From: CAYJLF01 sp964371055
Lineage (GTDB): Bacteria > Eisenbacteria > RBG-16-71-46 > CAIMUX01
Reading direction: 5' to 3'
Assembly (NCBI GenBank): GCA_964371055.1
Contig: CAYJLF010000024.1
Coordinates: 1 to 64,000 of the forward strand
Length of the DNA: 64,000 nucleotides
The notes below the pieces were generated by a model. The model saw only the letters and a list, made by a program, of their open reading frames with translations, was not told the origin of the DNA and made no database searches. Both the position numbers and the translations under genes were made by a program. Below are positions 18,786 to 27,153 of this stretch, piece after piece (the stretch's first letter is position 1; each line of letters starts with the position of its first letter).

Positions 18786-19559
18786 TCACGCGACGCGGCG
18801 CAGGCCGCGCGACAGACTTCCCGCCCGGGGCTCGAGCAGGCTGAGCAGGCGCCGCTCGACCAGGCGGGGATGGTACCCGGCAAGGATCCCGAGCAACCCC
18901 TGGATCACGATTTCCCGATTGATCGCTTCCAGGCGGGCACGCTCCGACAACTTGTCGGCCAGGGGGAGGAAGACGAGGTACGCGAGAAGCGCACCGTAGA
19001 ACGTCGTCAGGATCGCCACGGCCATCGACGAGCCGATCTTCGACGGATCATCCATCAGGGTCAGCATCTGGACCAGGCCGATGAGGGTCCCGATCATCCC
19101 GAAGGCGGGCGCCGAAGCTCCCATGCCGCGCAACATCCGCTGCCCGCGCTGGTGCCGCTCGAGAATCGCCGCTCCCTCCGTCCGCAACACCGCCTCGACC
19201 GTCGCCGGCTCCATGCCGTCCACGCAGAGCTCGATCCCTCGGCGCAGGAAGACGTCGTCGACCCGTTCACGCTCCATGGAGAGGAGGTTGTCCCGCCGGA
19301 CGACATAGGAGAGCCGGACCATGTCCCGAGCCAGGTCGCTCGGCAGATGCGCCGGGTGGAGGAAGGCCTGGCGCAGGATCCGCAGGCTCCCCAGCACGAC
19401 GGCGGCCGGAAAGCGGATCAGCGTGGCGGCGATGACCCCGCCGAGCACGATCACGATCGACTGCAGGCTCCAGAAGGCGTGGCTCGCCGGCCCCAGCAGC
19501 ACGGCTCCCCCGATGAAGAGGAGGCCGAGTCCAATCCCGATCACGGTCGAGCGATCCAC
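18786..19559 (-). CDS. motA: MotA-like stator protein
   Basis: A 257-residue MotA/ExbB-type membrane protein with four hydrophobic segments: about 4-24, 32-52, 150-172 and 182-205. The conserved stator region APAFGMIGTLIGLVQML and the LPLADKL loop after the last helix carry the two prolines typical of MotA. A cytoplasmic loop with LRRGIELCVDGMEP separates the helix pairs. The GTG at 19559 is chosen because GGGAGGAG precedes it by a few bases; an ATG at 19613 would overlap the HDOD gene. It is transcribed with motB and with the HDOD and HPt genes upstream. Confidence 0.88.
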   Translation of the reverse strand: MDRSTVIGIGLGLLFIGGAVLLGPASHAFWSLQSIVIVLGGVIAATLIRFPAAVVLGSLRILRQAFLHPAHLPSDLARDMVRLSYVVRRDNLLSMERERVDDVFLRRGIELCVDGMEPATVEAVLRTEGAAILERHQRGQRMLRGMGASAPAFGMIGTLIGLVQMLTLMDDPSKIGSSMAVAILTTFYGALLAYLVFLPLADKLSERARLEAINREIVIQGLLGILAGYHPRLVERRLLSLLEPRAGSLSRGLRRVA

Positions 19560-19596
19560 AAGCTCCTCCCGCCACGTCCGCGCGGCGACGGCTGTC

Positions 19597-20589
19597 TCAT
19601 GACAAGAGCCCAACCAGGGTCCGGGCGCGATCCCACTCCTCGGCGAAGGCCGCGGGGAACCAGTCCAGGTCGCCGGCCTTGAGGCTCAGGATCTCGAGGG
19701 CACGCGGATCGGCCGGTTCGGCGTCCCAGCCCGGCGCGAATCGTCGCGCGGCGATCTCACCCGCTGCCTGGGTCGCATCGTCGGTGGGCCTACCTTCATC
19801 CGTTCCGGCCTCGACGGTCGCCCCGGTCGCGACGACCGGTCCGAAACCGTGATCCCCCTCCCGCGCGTTGGCCAGGTGGACGATCGCGGCGAGCCTTGGA
19901 TCCCTCTTGGCGCGCCAGGGCTGGTGATGACAGGCGATCGCCTCCACGACCGGCGCCGGGAAGTGCCAGCGCCTCGCCAGGAGCGCGCCGACGAACTGGT
20001 GATCACGGCCCAGGACCTGACGCTCCGCCTCCCGCAGGGAGATCTGGTTCGCCACGACGAGGTCTAAGATCTGCCGGAAGTCGTCGTGCAGATACTGGTC
20101 GATGACGATCACGCCCATGTCGTGCACCAGGCCGGATAGGAACGCCTCTTCGGCCTCCGCGACCCGCAGCCGAAGGGCGAGGAGCCTCGAGCCGGCCGCG
20201 CAGGCCACGGCGTGGCGCCACAGCACCGCGGGGGCGAATCGCGCGTCGGACGACGACGGGCCGAAGCTCTTCACCAGCACAGCGGAAAGGGCGAGGTTTC
20301 GTACCGACCGGAATCCCAGGAGCATCACCGCGTGCTGGATCGATCCGATACGGCGACTGAGGCCATAGTAAGGCGAGTTGACGAGCTTCAACACGGCGGC
20401 CGTCATCGCCTGGTCCTCGCTGACGATGTCGCCGATCTGCCGCCCGGAGACCGAAGGTTCCTCGACCGCCGCGAGCAAACGGGTGACGAACTCCGGCAGA
20501 GTCGGCAGATCATCGATCCGGGCCAGCATCGACCGGAGCCGGTCGTCGGGCCGCACCGAGGAGGCCGAAGGCAACGGCCCCCGCGTCAC
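19597..20589 (-). CDS. HDOD domain signalling protein
   Basis: A 330-residue cytoplasmic protein. Residues 20-225 form an HDOD domain: LPTLPEFVTRLL at the start, VNSPYYGLSRRI, GFRSVRNLALS, and the degenerate HD-like segment SGLVHDMG. The metal-binding His-Asp pair of real phosphodiesterases is only partly kept, and a later CHHQPW segment follows. HDOD proteins usually act as non-enzymatic signalling scaffolds in chemotaxis, motility and c-di-GMP pathways. The C-terminal 90 residues are not recognised. The ATG overlaps the HPt stop, and motA follows, so it most likely belongs to control of the stator genes. Confidence 0.88.
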   Translation of the reverse strand: MTRGPLPSASSVRPDDRLRSMLARIDDLPTLPEFVTRLLAAVEEPSVSGRQIGDIVSEDQAMTAAVLKLVNSPYYGLSRRIGSIQHAVMLLGFRSVRNLALSAVLVKSFGPSSSDARFAPAVLWRHAVACAAGSRLLALRLRVAEAEEAFLSGLVHDMGVIVIDQYLHDDFRQILDLVVANQISLREAERQVLGRDHQFVGALLARRWHFPAPVVEAIACHHQPWRAKRDPRLAAIVHLANAREGDHGFGPVVATGATVEAGTDEGRPTDDATQAAGEIAARRFAPGWDAEPADPRALEILSLKAGDLDWFPAAFAEEWDRARTLVGLLS

Positions 20590-20984
20590 GAGAGCATCCC
20601 CCGCAGGCGCGCCGTCAAAGGCTCGAGATCGGGGAGCGGATCGCCGCGTCCCAGCGCCTCGATCCAGAGCGACACCCGTTCCGCGGCGTCTCCCAGAGCG
20701 GTGCAGAGGGACTGCGCCGCGGCCGGCGGTTCGCTAGACAAGAGCGATGCGACGGCTTCCATCATCTCCGCCGTGTCGCCGAGCTCCTCGAGGCCGATCT
20801 GCCGCGACGAGCCCTTGAGATTGTGGCAGAGGCGCACCACGTCCCTCGCGCCCGGCTCGGCGGGGTGGGTTTCGAACCGGTGCAGCGCCTCACGCAGGCG
20901 ACCGAGCGACTCCCGCGCGGCTCGCACGAAAAACTCGACCATGACCTCTTCCGGAACATTCTCCGGCCAGCGTGCAGGATCCAT
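20586..20984 (-). CDS. HPt-domain phosphotransfer protein
   Basis: A 132-residue all-helical protein with a histidine phosphotransfer domain. The phospho-accepting His is in CHNLKGSSRQIG (about residue 54). The surrounding helices fit the four-helix bundle, including an E-F-F-V-R-A-A-R-E-S-L-x-R-L first helix. It would pass phosphate between a hybrid kinase and a response regulator, neither of which is adjacent. The start follows GAGGAGG. The stop overlaps the HDOD ATG, so it opens the HPt-HDOD-MotA-MotB set. The 156 bases upstream show no clear promoter. Confidence 0.88.
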   Translation of the reverse strand: MDPARWPENVPEEVMVEFFVRAARESLGRLREALHRFETHPAEPGARDVVRLCHNLKGSSRQIGLEELGDTAEMMEAVASLLSSEPPAAAQSLCTALGDAAERVSLWIEALGRGDPLPDLEPLTARLRGMLS

Positions 20985-21140
20985 CCGGGTTCAACCTCCT
21001 CGGCAACGATGCCTCGTAGGTAGATATCGGCGCTCGCCGCCCGGATCTTGATGGAACTGGCAGAGTAAGCTCGCGGCGGGGTCCGTCGCCGGTCGGACTC
21101 CGCCCGGACGCACGAACCCGAGGTCGGCCGCGCGGAGGCG

Positions 21141-22334
21141 CTAAGGCTGAGGCGCGGTCCCCGGCTGGCCGGTCGCGGATCGCTTGGGCGCGAATCGATC
21201 GAAGTAGTCGCGGATTCCCTCGCTGAGCGCTTCCGCGAGCTGCGCCCGGTGGGTGCTCGTCTGCAGCTTCTTGCGATCCGACTGGCTGCTGATGAAGCCC
21301 AGCTCCACCAGGATCGAAGGGACCTGGAACGACTTGAGGACCGCGAATCCGGCCTGCTTCACCCCCCGCGGCTCGGCCAGCTTGCGAGCCGAGAGCACAT
21401 CCAGCACCACTTCGGCGATGCGGCTGCTGCGCAGCAGGGTATCGGACTGACGGAGGTCGACCGCGAACGGGAGTCCTCGGAGCGCCTCATCCTCGACCAC
21501 CACCAGATCGGGATCGACCTCGTTCTCCAGCCGGGCCAGCTCACTCGCCGCCCGATCGGTGGCCGCGCCGATCGAAAGGAAGAAGACCTCTGCGCCGGAG
21601 GCCTGGCGGCTGCGGGCCGCGTTCACATGGATGCTGACGAAGAGATCGGCGTCGTGTCGCTCCGCGATCCGCATCCGTTCCGAAAGGGAGATCCGGCGGT
21701 CGTCGGCGCGCGTGAGATGCGCACGAAAGCCGGGGGTCTGATTCAGTAGATCGGCCAGCCGGCGCGCCACGTCGAGGCAGACGACCTTCTCCTGCAGGGT
21801 GCCGCCGACGGCACCGGGATCGTTGCCGCCATGCCCGGCATCGATGACGACGACGTGAGGCCCCTGGCCGGAAGGAAGAGGGGTGGGATCGGCGGTCGGG
21901 GCGGGCGTCGGAGCGCTCGCGGTCGCCCCCGACGCCACGAGATCGATGACCAGCCGCGGAGGCCGGCCGTCGCCGGCGCTGAGAGGGAAGACGCGAGCCT
22001 CGGCCGGCGCACGGAGGCCGAGGAGCAACTGACAGGCACTCCCGTCCTCCTCGATCCGGAGCGAGCGGAGGAGATCGCCGTCGGGGGCCGGCACACGGAG
22101 CCCCGCCGGGCGCTTCACCCCGTCGAGCCGGATGCGGATGAGCGTGTCCGTGACGGCCGACTCGTGGGGCACGCCGGGGCGATCGAGTTCCAGGACGATC
22201 CTGGTTCGCTCGGAGGTGATCCCCAGCCGGACTCCGTCCAGCGTCCACGCCGCGGCCCGGCTCGGAGCCCACGCCGAAGACACAACCACCAGCGCGATGA
22301 CCAGCGGAATCAGTACATCCCTGAGCGTCTTCAC
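21141..22334 (-). CDS. amiC: N-acetylmuramoyl-L-alanine amidase with AMIN domain
   Basis: A 397-residue exported zinc amidase that cleaves the amide bond between MurNAc and the stem peptide, used in daughter-cell separation. A signal peptide (about 8-28) precedes an AMIN-like domain (30-135, with TRIVLELDRPG), which targets septal peptidoglycan, then a Thr/Pro linker and the Amidase_3 domain (155-385). Zinc ligands are visible: H in VIDAGHGG, E in LQEKVV, H in SIHVNA; the catalytic E is in VELGFISS. An insertion between the last two motifs (about 265-315) could be the autoinhibitory helix seen in AmiB/AmiC. The start is GTG 22334 or TTG 22337; both have weak ribosome-binding sites. It is 75 bases after the M23 gene and probably cotranscribed. 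Confidence 0.93.
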   Translation of the reverse strand: MKTLRDVLIPLVIALVVVSSAWAPSRAAAWTLDGVRLGITSERTRIVLELDRPGVPHESAVTDTLIRIRLDGVKRPAGLRVPAPDGDLLRSLRIEEDGSACQLLLGLRAPAEARVFPLSAGDGRPPRLVIDLVASGATASAPTPAPTADPTPLPSGQGPHVVVIDAGHGGNDPGAVGGTLQEKVVCLDVARRLADLLNQTPGFRAHLTRADDRRISLSERMRIAERHDADLFVSIHVNAARSRQASGAEVFFLSIGAATDRAASELARLENEVDPDLVVVEDEALRGLPFAVDLRQSDTLLRSSRIAEVVLDVLSARKLAEPRGVKQAGFAVLKSFQVPSILVELGFISSQSDRKKLQTSTHRAQLAEALSEGIRDYFDRFAPKRSATGQPGTAPQP

Positions 22335-22409
22335 CAACGTTCCGCTCTCTGACGCCGTGATCCGGGCCGCGCGTCCGCCCCTCCGTGGGCCGACCCGCGC
22401 ACTGATCGA

Positions 22410-23342
22410 TCAGTCGCTCGGGCCCCGGCCGGTCAGGATGTGGGCCGACGGGTCTTTGGGCACGCCATCGGTCCAGACTTCGTAGTGCAGATGCGAACCG
22501 GTCGAACGCCCCGTCGATCCGACGGTGCCGACGACGTCGCCCCGCTTGACCACGTCGCCCACCCGGACGCGGATCTGTGCGAGGTGGCAGTAGACGGTCT
22601 CATACCCGTACCCGTGTTTGACGTGGACCGTCAGGCCGAACTCTCCGTCATGCCCCGCGCGGGTGACCTCGCCGGCCGCGGTCACATGAACGGGAGTCCC
22701 CTGCTGCGCGCGCAGGTCGAGTCCGCTGTGAAACGCACTCTGCCCCGTGAACGGATCCGCCCGATGGCCGAATCCGCTCGAAAGAACGAACTGCCCGCGG
22801 AGAGGCGAAATCGACGGCGTGTGGTCCAGCCTCGACCCGAGACCCTTCAGCGTCTCGAGCGTGCGCTCCAGGTTCCGGCGCTGATCGGATGCGCGCTGGG
22901 TCAAAGACTCCAGTCGGCGGCTCTGCTCCTCGACGGTTGTGAGAAGCGCCGGGTCGACGGCGGTCTCGCCGCCGCCCAGATCGACCAGCGGCCCCCCCTG
23001 GCCGAGAGGCGGGGTCGCCGGGTCATCCAGTGGCATCCCGGCCAGCAGCCGGGCCTGCCGCTCCATCCGCTGTCCTTCGCGGACCAGACCCTCCACCTGA
23101 CCCAGGGTCTGGTCGACCGACTGCAAGTGGCTCCGAAGCGTGGCATTCTCGCGGCGGAGCGAGTTCAGGGCCCGCATTCCCTGCAGGCTCCACAGATGCA
23201 CGCCGACGGAACCAGCGACCGCCACGAGGCCCAGCGCGAACACACCGCATGCCATCTGAAGCCAGCGGACCGGGATACGCAGGTTGCGCACCGATCCGCC
23301 CCCCTCCGGCACCAGGACGATGTTCCAGCTCTTTCTACTCAT
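22410..23342 (-). CDS. M23 family peptidoglycan endopeptidase, membrane anchored
   Basis: A 310-residue type II membrane protein. A transmembrane helix at 27-50 is followed by coiled-coil segments (about 57-105 and 140-178) and a C-terminal lysostaphin-type M23 domain. Catalytic and zinc residues look intact: GHRADPFTG, FHSGLDLRA, YCHLAQ and SHLHYEVW. This suggests a working endopeptidase rather than a degenerate EnvC-type activator, although the coiled coils and the amidase gene next door are reminiscent of EnvC/AmiB. The ATG at 23342 follows GGGGGAG. The leader is long (about 230 bases) and contains a 17-base tandem repeat. Confidence 0.92.
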   Translation of the reverse strand: MSRKSWNIVLVPEGGGSVRNLRIPVRWLQMACGVFALGLVAVAGSVGVHLWSLQGMRALNSLRRENATLRSHLQSVDQTLGQVEGLVREGQRMERQARLLAGMPLDDPATPPLGQGGPLVDLGGGETAVDPALLTTVEEQSRRLESLTQRASDQRRNLERTLETLKGLGSRLDHTPSISPLRGQFVLSSGFGHRADPFTGQSAFHSGLDLRAQQGTPVHVTAAGEVTRAGHDGEFGLTVHVKHGYGYETVYCHLAQIRVRVGDVVKRGDVVGTVGSTGRSTGSHLHYEVWTDGVPKDPSAHILTGRGPSD

Positions 23343-23398
23343 GGCTCCCCCACAAAACGCTACCCCGGGATCCACACCCGTGTGAGCCCGTTCCTTGG

Positions 23399-23466
23399 CC
23401 ACACTGACGGCCCAGCCACACTGACGGCCCAGCCACACTGACGGCCCAGCCACACTGACGGCCCAG
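23399..23466. repeat. Four perfect tandem copies of a 17-base repeat
   Basis: Unit CCACACTGACGGCCCAG occurs four times without a mismatch at 23399-23415, 23416-23432, 23433-23449 and 23450-23466, followed by a partial variant. It lies in the 339-base gap between htrA and the M23 gene, 57-124 bases before the M23 ATG and downstream of its likely promoter. Apart from this repeat and that promoter I see nothing in the gap. Confidence 0.95.
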
Positions 23467-23582
23467 CTCATTGACGGTGAGATTCCGGTCTTCAGCCGCC
23501 TTCCGCCGTCTCCTCCCGGCGTCAGCGGCACGCCCCCCTCCCCAGCGCCCGAGGCGGGGGATGGAGGACCCGGACTCGCGGG

Positions 23583-23611
23583 ACGCTACCAAGCTGGACC
23601 CGGAGAGTCAA
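23583..23611 (-). promoter_or_regulatory. Sigma-70-like promoter for the M23/amidase genes
   Basis: On the minus strand TTGACT (23611-23606) and TAGCGT (23588-23583) are 17 bases apart. Initiation near 23576 would put the 17-base tandem repeat inside the mRNA leader of the M23 gene. Confidence 0.5.
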
Positions 23612-23681
23612 CCCTACCGATGGGGGGTGGACGGAGATGGCGGTCAATCGGTTGTGGCGCAACTCATAAGAACGTCTGGCC

Positions 23682-25124
23682 TCACCGCCGGATCGGCAGC
23701 CCGAGGAACCACGTCTCGTTCCGCCGGACCACCCGCAGGATCGCGGGGCGCCCGCCGGGCTCTGCCTTCTGAATGAGTTCTTCGCACTGCTCCCCGTCCC
23801 GGACTAAGGCACCGTCGACCGCCACGATGACATCGTCCGGCCGTACCCCGGCGAGCGAGGCCCGACTCCCGGCCCGGACTCCTCGCACCCGCGCCCCTTC
23901 GGCCACACCCTCCTCGGCCGTCGGCTCGAAGTCGAGTCCCAACTCGTCCGAGGGAGGCACGGGCCAGGCCGGTTCCACCGTCTGCTCGACGTCCGGCCGT
24001 TCCGCCAAGCGGACCGAACGGACCTCCTCGCGGCCGGCCCGGAAGATCCGGAGGGGAACAGTCCTGCCGATCTCGGTCCGCGCGACCAGCATCCGGAACG
24101 CGGGCATGTCGCGAACCGCCACCTGATCGAACTCCAGGACGACATCACCGACCCTCACGTCGGCGTCGGCCGCCGGCGTTCCCGGTTGGACGCCGCGGAC
24201 CAGGACGCCCCCTCGACGCGGGAGACGAAGTCCATCGGCCAGGTTTCGATCGACCGACTGCAGGACCACGCCCAGGTATCCGCGCGAAACCTTCCCGTGG
24301 TCCATCAACGCCCGCGCCACCTCGCGAGCCAGGTTGATCGAGACCGCGAACCCGAGTCCCCGCCCCGGGCCGCTGAAGGCGGTGTTGACCCCGATCGCCT
24401 CCCCGTCACGGTTGACGAGTGGTCCGCCGCTGTTGCCGAAGTTGATCGCGGCGTCGGTCTGGATGAAGTCTTGATAGCTCGGCGTCGCGCTTCCCAGGGA
24501 GATGTCGTTGCGCGCCTTGCCGCTCACGACGCCGACGGTGACGCTTCCCTCCAACACGCCCAGGGGGTTGCCCACCGCGGCCACCCATTCACCGATCCGC
24601 AGTGAGTCGGAATCCCCGAGGGGAACGCACGCCAGCGGTTCCGGCGCGAAGACCCGGAGAACGGCCACATCGGTCGCGTGATCGGCGCCGACCATCTCGG
24701 CGATCAACTCCGCGCCGTCCGAGAAGTGGACGCGGATCTCGGTCGCCCGGTCGACCACATGTGTGTTGGTCAGAATGTAGCCACGCGGATCGAAGACGAA
24801 GCCGCTCCCGGAGGACGGGATCTCGACTTCGTGGTCGTCCCCGAAGGGCCAGAAGAGCTCGCCGGTGCTGTCGGCGTCGACCTCTGGATGCTGGAACATC
24901 CTCCGGACGTCGACCGAGACGACACCGGGCAGGACCTGGCGCGCCACCTCGACGAAGGGGCTCGGCCCGGGCAGCGACGGCCGGTCCGCGGAACGGTCCA
25001 GGTCCGCGCGGGAGATATCCGGCCCGCCCCGCAGCATCGCACCCGCCGCGACCCCAAGGAGCAACGCCAGGGCGATGCCGTACCCCGGCCCTACGCTCCT
25101 CATCCCTCCGGGACGGTTCTTCAT
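23682..25124 (-). CDS. degP: HtrA/DegP-type periplasmic serine protease
   Basis: A 480-residue envelope protease for damaged exported proteins. A hydrophobic segment at 14-32 is a signal or anchor. The trypsin-like domain carries H122 (TNTHVVD), D152 (TDVAVLRV) and S232 (NFGNSGGPL). Two PDZ domains follow, about 285-375 (GYLGVVLQ start, VRVGDVVLEF) and 395-475 (VRAGSRASLAGVRPDDVIVAVDG). The second PDZ is shortened and ends in LGLPIRR. The ATG follows GAGGAGG by six bases. It is transcribed away from lpxH from an 81-base region in which the two promoters overlap. Confidence 0.95.
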   Translation of the reverse strand: MKNRPGGMRSVGPGYGIALALLLGVAAGAMLRGGPDISRADLDRSADRPSLPGPSPFVEVARQVLPGVVSVDVRRMFQHPEVDADSTGELFWPFGDDHEVEIPSSGSGFVFDPRGYILTNTHVVDRATEIRVHFSDGAELIAEMVGADHATDVAVLRVFAPEPLACVPLGDSDSLRIGEWVAAVGNPLGVLEGSVTVGVVSGKARNDISLGSATPSYQDFIQTDAAINFGNSGGPLVNRDGEAIGVNTAFSGPGRGLGFAVSINLAREVARALMDHGKVSRGYLGVVLQSVDRNLADGLRLPRRGGVLVRGVQPGTPAADADVRVGDVVLEFDQVAVRDMPAFRMLVARTEIGRTVPLRIFRAGREEVRSVRLAERPDVEQTVEPAWPVPPSDELGLDFEPTAEEGVAEGARVRGVRAGSRASLAGVRPDDVIVAVDGALVRDGEQCEELIQKAEPGGRPAILRVVRRNETWFLGLPIRR

Positions 25125-25148
25125 GGGCAGCCTCCTCGTGCTCGCCGG

Positions 25149-25176
25149 ATCTTAGCAGGATCCCCCGGGGTCACAA
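25149..25176 (-). promoter_or_regulatory. Sigma-70-like promoter for htrA
   Basis: On the minus strand TTGTGA (25176-25171) and TAAGAT (25154-25149) are 16 bases apart. The -35 hexamer coincides with the -35 hexamer of the lpxH promoter on the other strand. Confidence 0.5.
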
Positions 25177-25198
25177 GGCGGGAGCGGCGGGCTATACT
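25170..25198 (+). promoter_or_regulatory. Sigma-70-like promoter for lpxH, leaderless
   Basis: GTCACA (25170-25175) and TATACT (25193-25198) are 17 bases apart. The ATG of lpxH begins eight bases after the -10 box, where transcription should start, and no Shine-Dalgarno sequence precedes it. The transcript is therefore probably leaderless. Confidence 0.55.
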
Positions 25199-25205
25199 CC
25201 ACCCC

Positions 25206-26012
25206 ATGTTGCCGGAGATCCGAGACGACGGCCGCCCGATCGTGTTCGTCAGTGACGCGCACCTCGGGTCCCGGGACGGAAGGGCGGACCGCGAGGACCG
25301 CTTGATCGATCTCTTGCGGGAAATCCGCGGCGAGGTCGCCGCCCTCTTCATCCTGGGCGACCTGTTCGATTTCTGGTTCGAGTACCGGCACGCCATCCCC
25401 AAGGGGACCTTCCGCATCGCGAGAGCCATCGCCGAGGTCGTCGACTCCGGCGTGCCGACCGCCTATTTCGGCGGAAACCACGACTTCTGGGTCGGCACCT
25501 ATCTCGCCCAGGAGCTCGGCCTGCAGGTCTACCTCGAGCCGGTGACGCTCACCCTGCAGGGACGTCGAGTCCATCTCGCGCACGGCGACGGCCTGGGCCC
25601 CGGTGACACCGGATACAAGCTGCTGAAGCGGATCCTGCGGGCCCGCTGGGCGATAGCCGGCTACCGTTCGATCCACCCCGACATCGGAGTGCCGCTCGCG
25701 CGCTGGGTCAGCGCCTTCAGCCACAAGCACACCCAGGCGCGCGAGGTCATCCTGGCGCGGCTGCTCCGCGACGTCGCGGGCCCGCGCCTGCGAGACGGCG
25801 TGTCGGCGATGTTGATGGGACATGTCCACGAACCGGCGCACTTCAGCGACGGCGCACGCGACTTCATCCTCTGCGGCGACTGGATGGACAACCTTACGCA
25901 CGTGCGGATGCAGCACGGATCCTTCACCCTGCTGCGGCTCGAGGCGGACGGAAGCCACCGGCCACTGGCGTCGGAACCGTTCCCGGCAAGCGCTGCCGCG
26001 CCGAAGATGTGA
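25206..26012 (+). CDS. lpxH: UDP-2,3-diacylglucosamine diphosphatase
   Basis: A 268-residue metallophosphoesterase that makes lipid X from UDP-diacylglucosamine, the fourth step of lipid A synthesis at the inner membrane. All five metallophosphoesterase motifs are present in order: SDAHLGS, ILGDLFDFW, GGNHDFW, HGD and GHVHEP. FSHKHTQ, an LpxH-like substrate segment, lies before the last motif. The ATG at 25206 fits the promoter position; the much longer frame upstream is the shadow of htrA. Its presence implies that the cell makes lipid A and so has an outer membrane. No other lpx gene is in the window. Confidence 0.92.
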   Translation: MLPEIRDDGRPIVFVSDAHLGSRDGRADREDRLIDLLREIRGEVAALFILGDLFDFWFEYRHAIPKGTFRIARAIAEVVDSGVPTAYFGGNHDFWVGTYLAQELGLQVYLEPVTLTLQGRRVHLAHGDGLGPGDTGYKLLKRILRARWAIAGYRSIHPDIGVPLARWVSAFSHKHTQAREVILARLLRDVAGPRLRDGVSAMLMGHVHEPAHFSDGARDFILCGDWMDNLTHVRMQHGSFTLLRLEADGSHRPLASEPFPASAAAPKM

Positions 26013-26028
26013 GCGAGAACGCGTGGCC

Positions 26029-26048
26029 GTGACCCGGGTCAGGGTCAC
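26029..26048. terminator. Hairpin between convergent lpxH and PorV-like gene
   Basis: GTGACCC (26029-26035) and GGGTCAC (26042-26048) form a perfect 7-base stem with a 6-base loop, overlapping the PorV-like gene's stop codon. It could serve both strands, but no T-run is present. Confidence 0.45.
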
Positions 26049-27010
26049 ATCTGGATGAGAAGCGAGAGACGGTGCTGGTCTCCGAGGTTCTCCCCGAACG
26101 GCACGAAAGCGTATTGCCCCCGGATCCTGCCGTTTCCCAGGCCGACGCCGAGGCTGACGTCCTCGGTATCGAGCGCGGTGCGGTATCCGACCTGGAGCCG
26201 GGCGAGATCCTGGTACTGGTATTCGCTGCCGAAGAGGAGTTGTGTATCCTCGTCCCGGGCCTTGCGCACCTCGCCCGACACGAGGAGCGATCCGCCCGCC
26301 GCTCGCAACGGGAGTCGATGGGAAATCCCGGCCTGCACGGTCGTGGGGAGGTCGAACTCCCGTTCCTCGTACTTCATGGCTGACCCGAGGTGCAGCAGGG
26401 CCGCGCCGACGTCGGTACGGGGGAGAAGTTCGCGCAGTTGACAACCCGCGGTCAGACCCAGGCCGTCCGTGTTGAAGATGTCAATCGCCTCGCGCAGATA
26501 CTCGACCGACACGCCGAGCCCGAACCGATCGGTCAGGGCTACCCCATAGCTCCCGGCGAGCGCGAGCCCGTAGTACCCGAAGTCACCGATGAAGCGACCG
26601 GTCTCGTCATAGGACTTCATCCTGTCGGTCCATACGCCGTTGAAGGAGAGCCCCAGGCCGTGCCGGACGGAGCCGCCCTCGACGACATGGGACAGGGAGA
26701 CGAACTCGTAGCGAATTCCGTCGAGGGTCTCGTTGTGCCCGAGTTCCGCGGCGCTTCCCCGGGCCAGCGGCAGCGCGCCGGGATTCCAGTAGGTAGCCGA
26801 CGGCCCGTCGACATGCGAAACGACCGCGTTGCCCATCGCCACCGCCCGTGCTCCCACGCCGATCTTGAGGAACGAAAGGCCGCTCTCTCCCCGGGAAGAT
26901 CCCGCCGTCAGGAGCAGAGAGGCGACCACCGCGGCGGCGATCTGCACGGTACCCCGCCTCCGGAGCGTCCTGGTCCCCTTCGGCGCCACGGACGCTCTGT
27001 CTCTCCGCAT
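26045..27010 (-). CDS. PorV/PorQ family outer-membrane beta-barrel protein
   Basis: A 321-residue exported protein of the PorV/PorQ (UPF0164) family. A basic N-terminus and hydrophobic signal (about 22-42) lead into GLSFLKIGVGARAVAMGNA, the strongest family signature, then SHVDGPSATYWNPGAL. The remainder is built from amphipathic beta strands of a FadL-like barrel and ends in an aromatic/hydrophobic strand. PorV and PorQ are partners of the type 9 secretion system in Bacteroidota, but the family is wider than that system and no other T9SS gene is visible here. The ATG at 27010 follows GGGGAGGAA. Confidence 0.87.
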   Translation of the reverse strand: MRRDRASVAPKGTRTLRRRGTVQIAAAVVASLLLTAGSSRGESGLSFLKIGVGARAVAMGNAVVSHVDGPSATYWNPGALPLARGSAAELGHNETLDGIRYEFVSLSHVVEGGSVRHGLGLSFNGVWTDRMKSYDETGRFIGDFGYYGLALAGSYGVALTDRFGLGVSVEYLREAIDIFNTDGLGLTAGCQLRELLPRTDVGAALLHLGSAMKYEEREFDLPTTVQAGISHRLPLRAAGGSLLVSGEVRKARDEDTQLLFGSEYQYQDLARLQVGYRTALDTEDVSLGVGLGNGRIRGQYAFVPFGENLGDQHRLSLLIQM

Positions 27011-27123
27011 CTGAGGTTCCTCCCCGCAGCGGCGGCGATCACCCCGCCCGCGCTGCGATCCTGATCCCGGGACCTGACCGGTGCAAAGCCGGGGCCGGCC
27101 CCGATGGTCCGGCCCCGATCCCG

Positions 27124-27153
27124 ATCTTATCGACCGCGGACTCGCGGGGTCAA
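27124..27153 (-). promoter_or_regulatory. Sigma-70-like promoter for the PorV-like gene
   Basis: On the minus strand TTGACC (27153-27148) and TAAGAT (27129-27124) are 18 bases apart. The leader of about 105 bases contains a GGGGCCGGCCCC palindrome that may also end transcription from the gene upstream. Confidence 0.45.

Noticed and set aside
23399..23466. CRISPR array
   Set aside because: The 17-base copies are directly adjacent without spacers and no cas gene is near.
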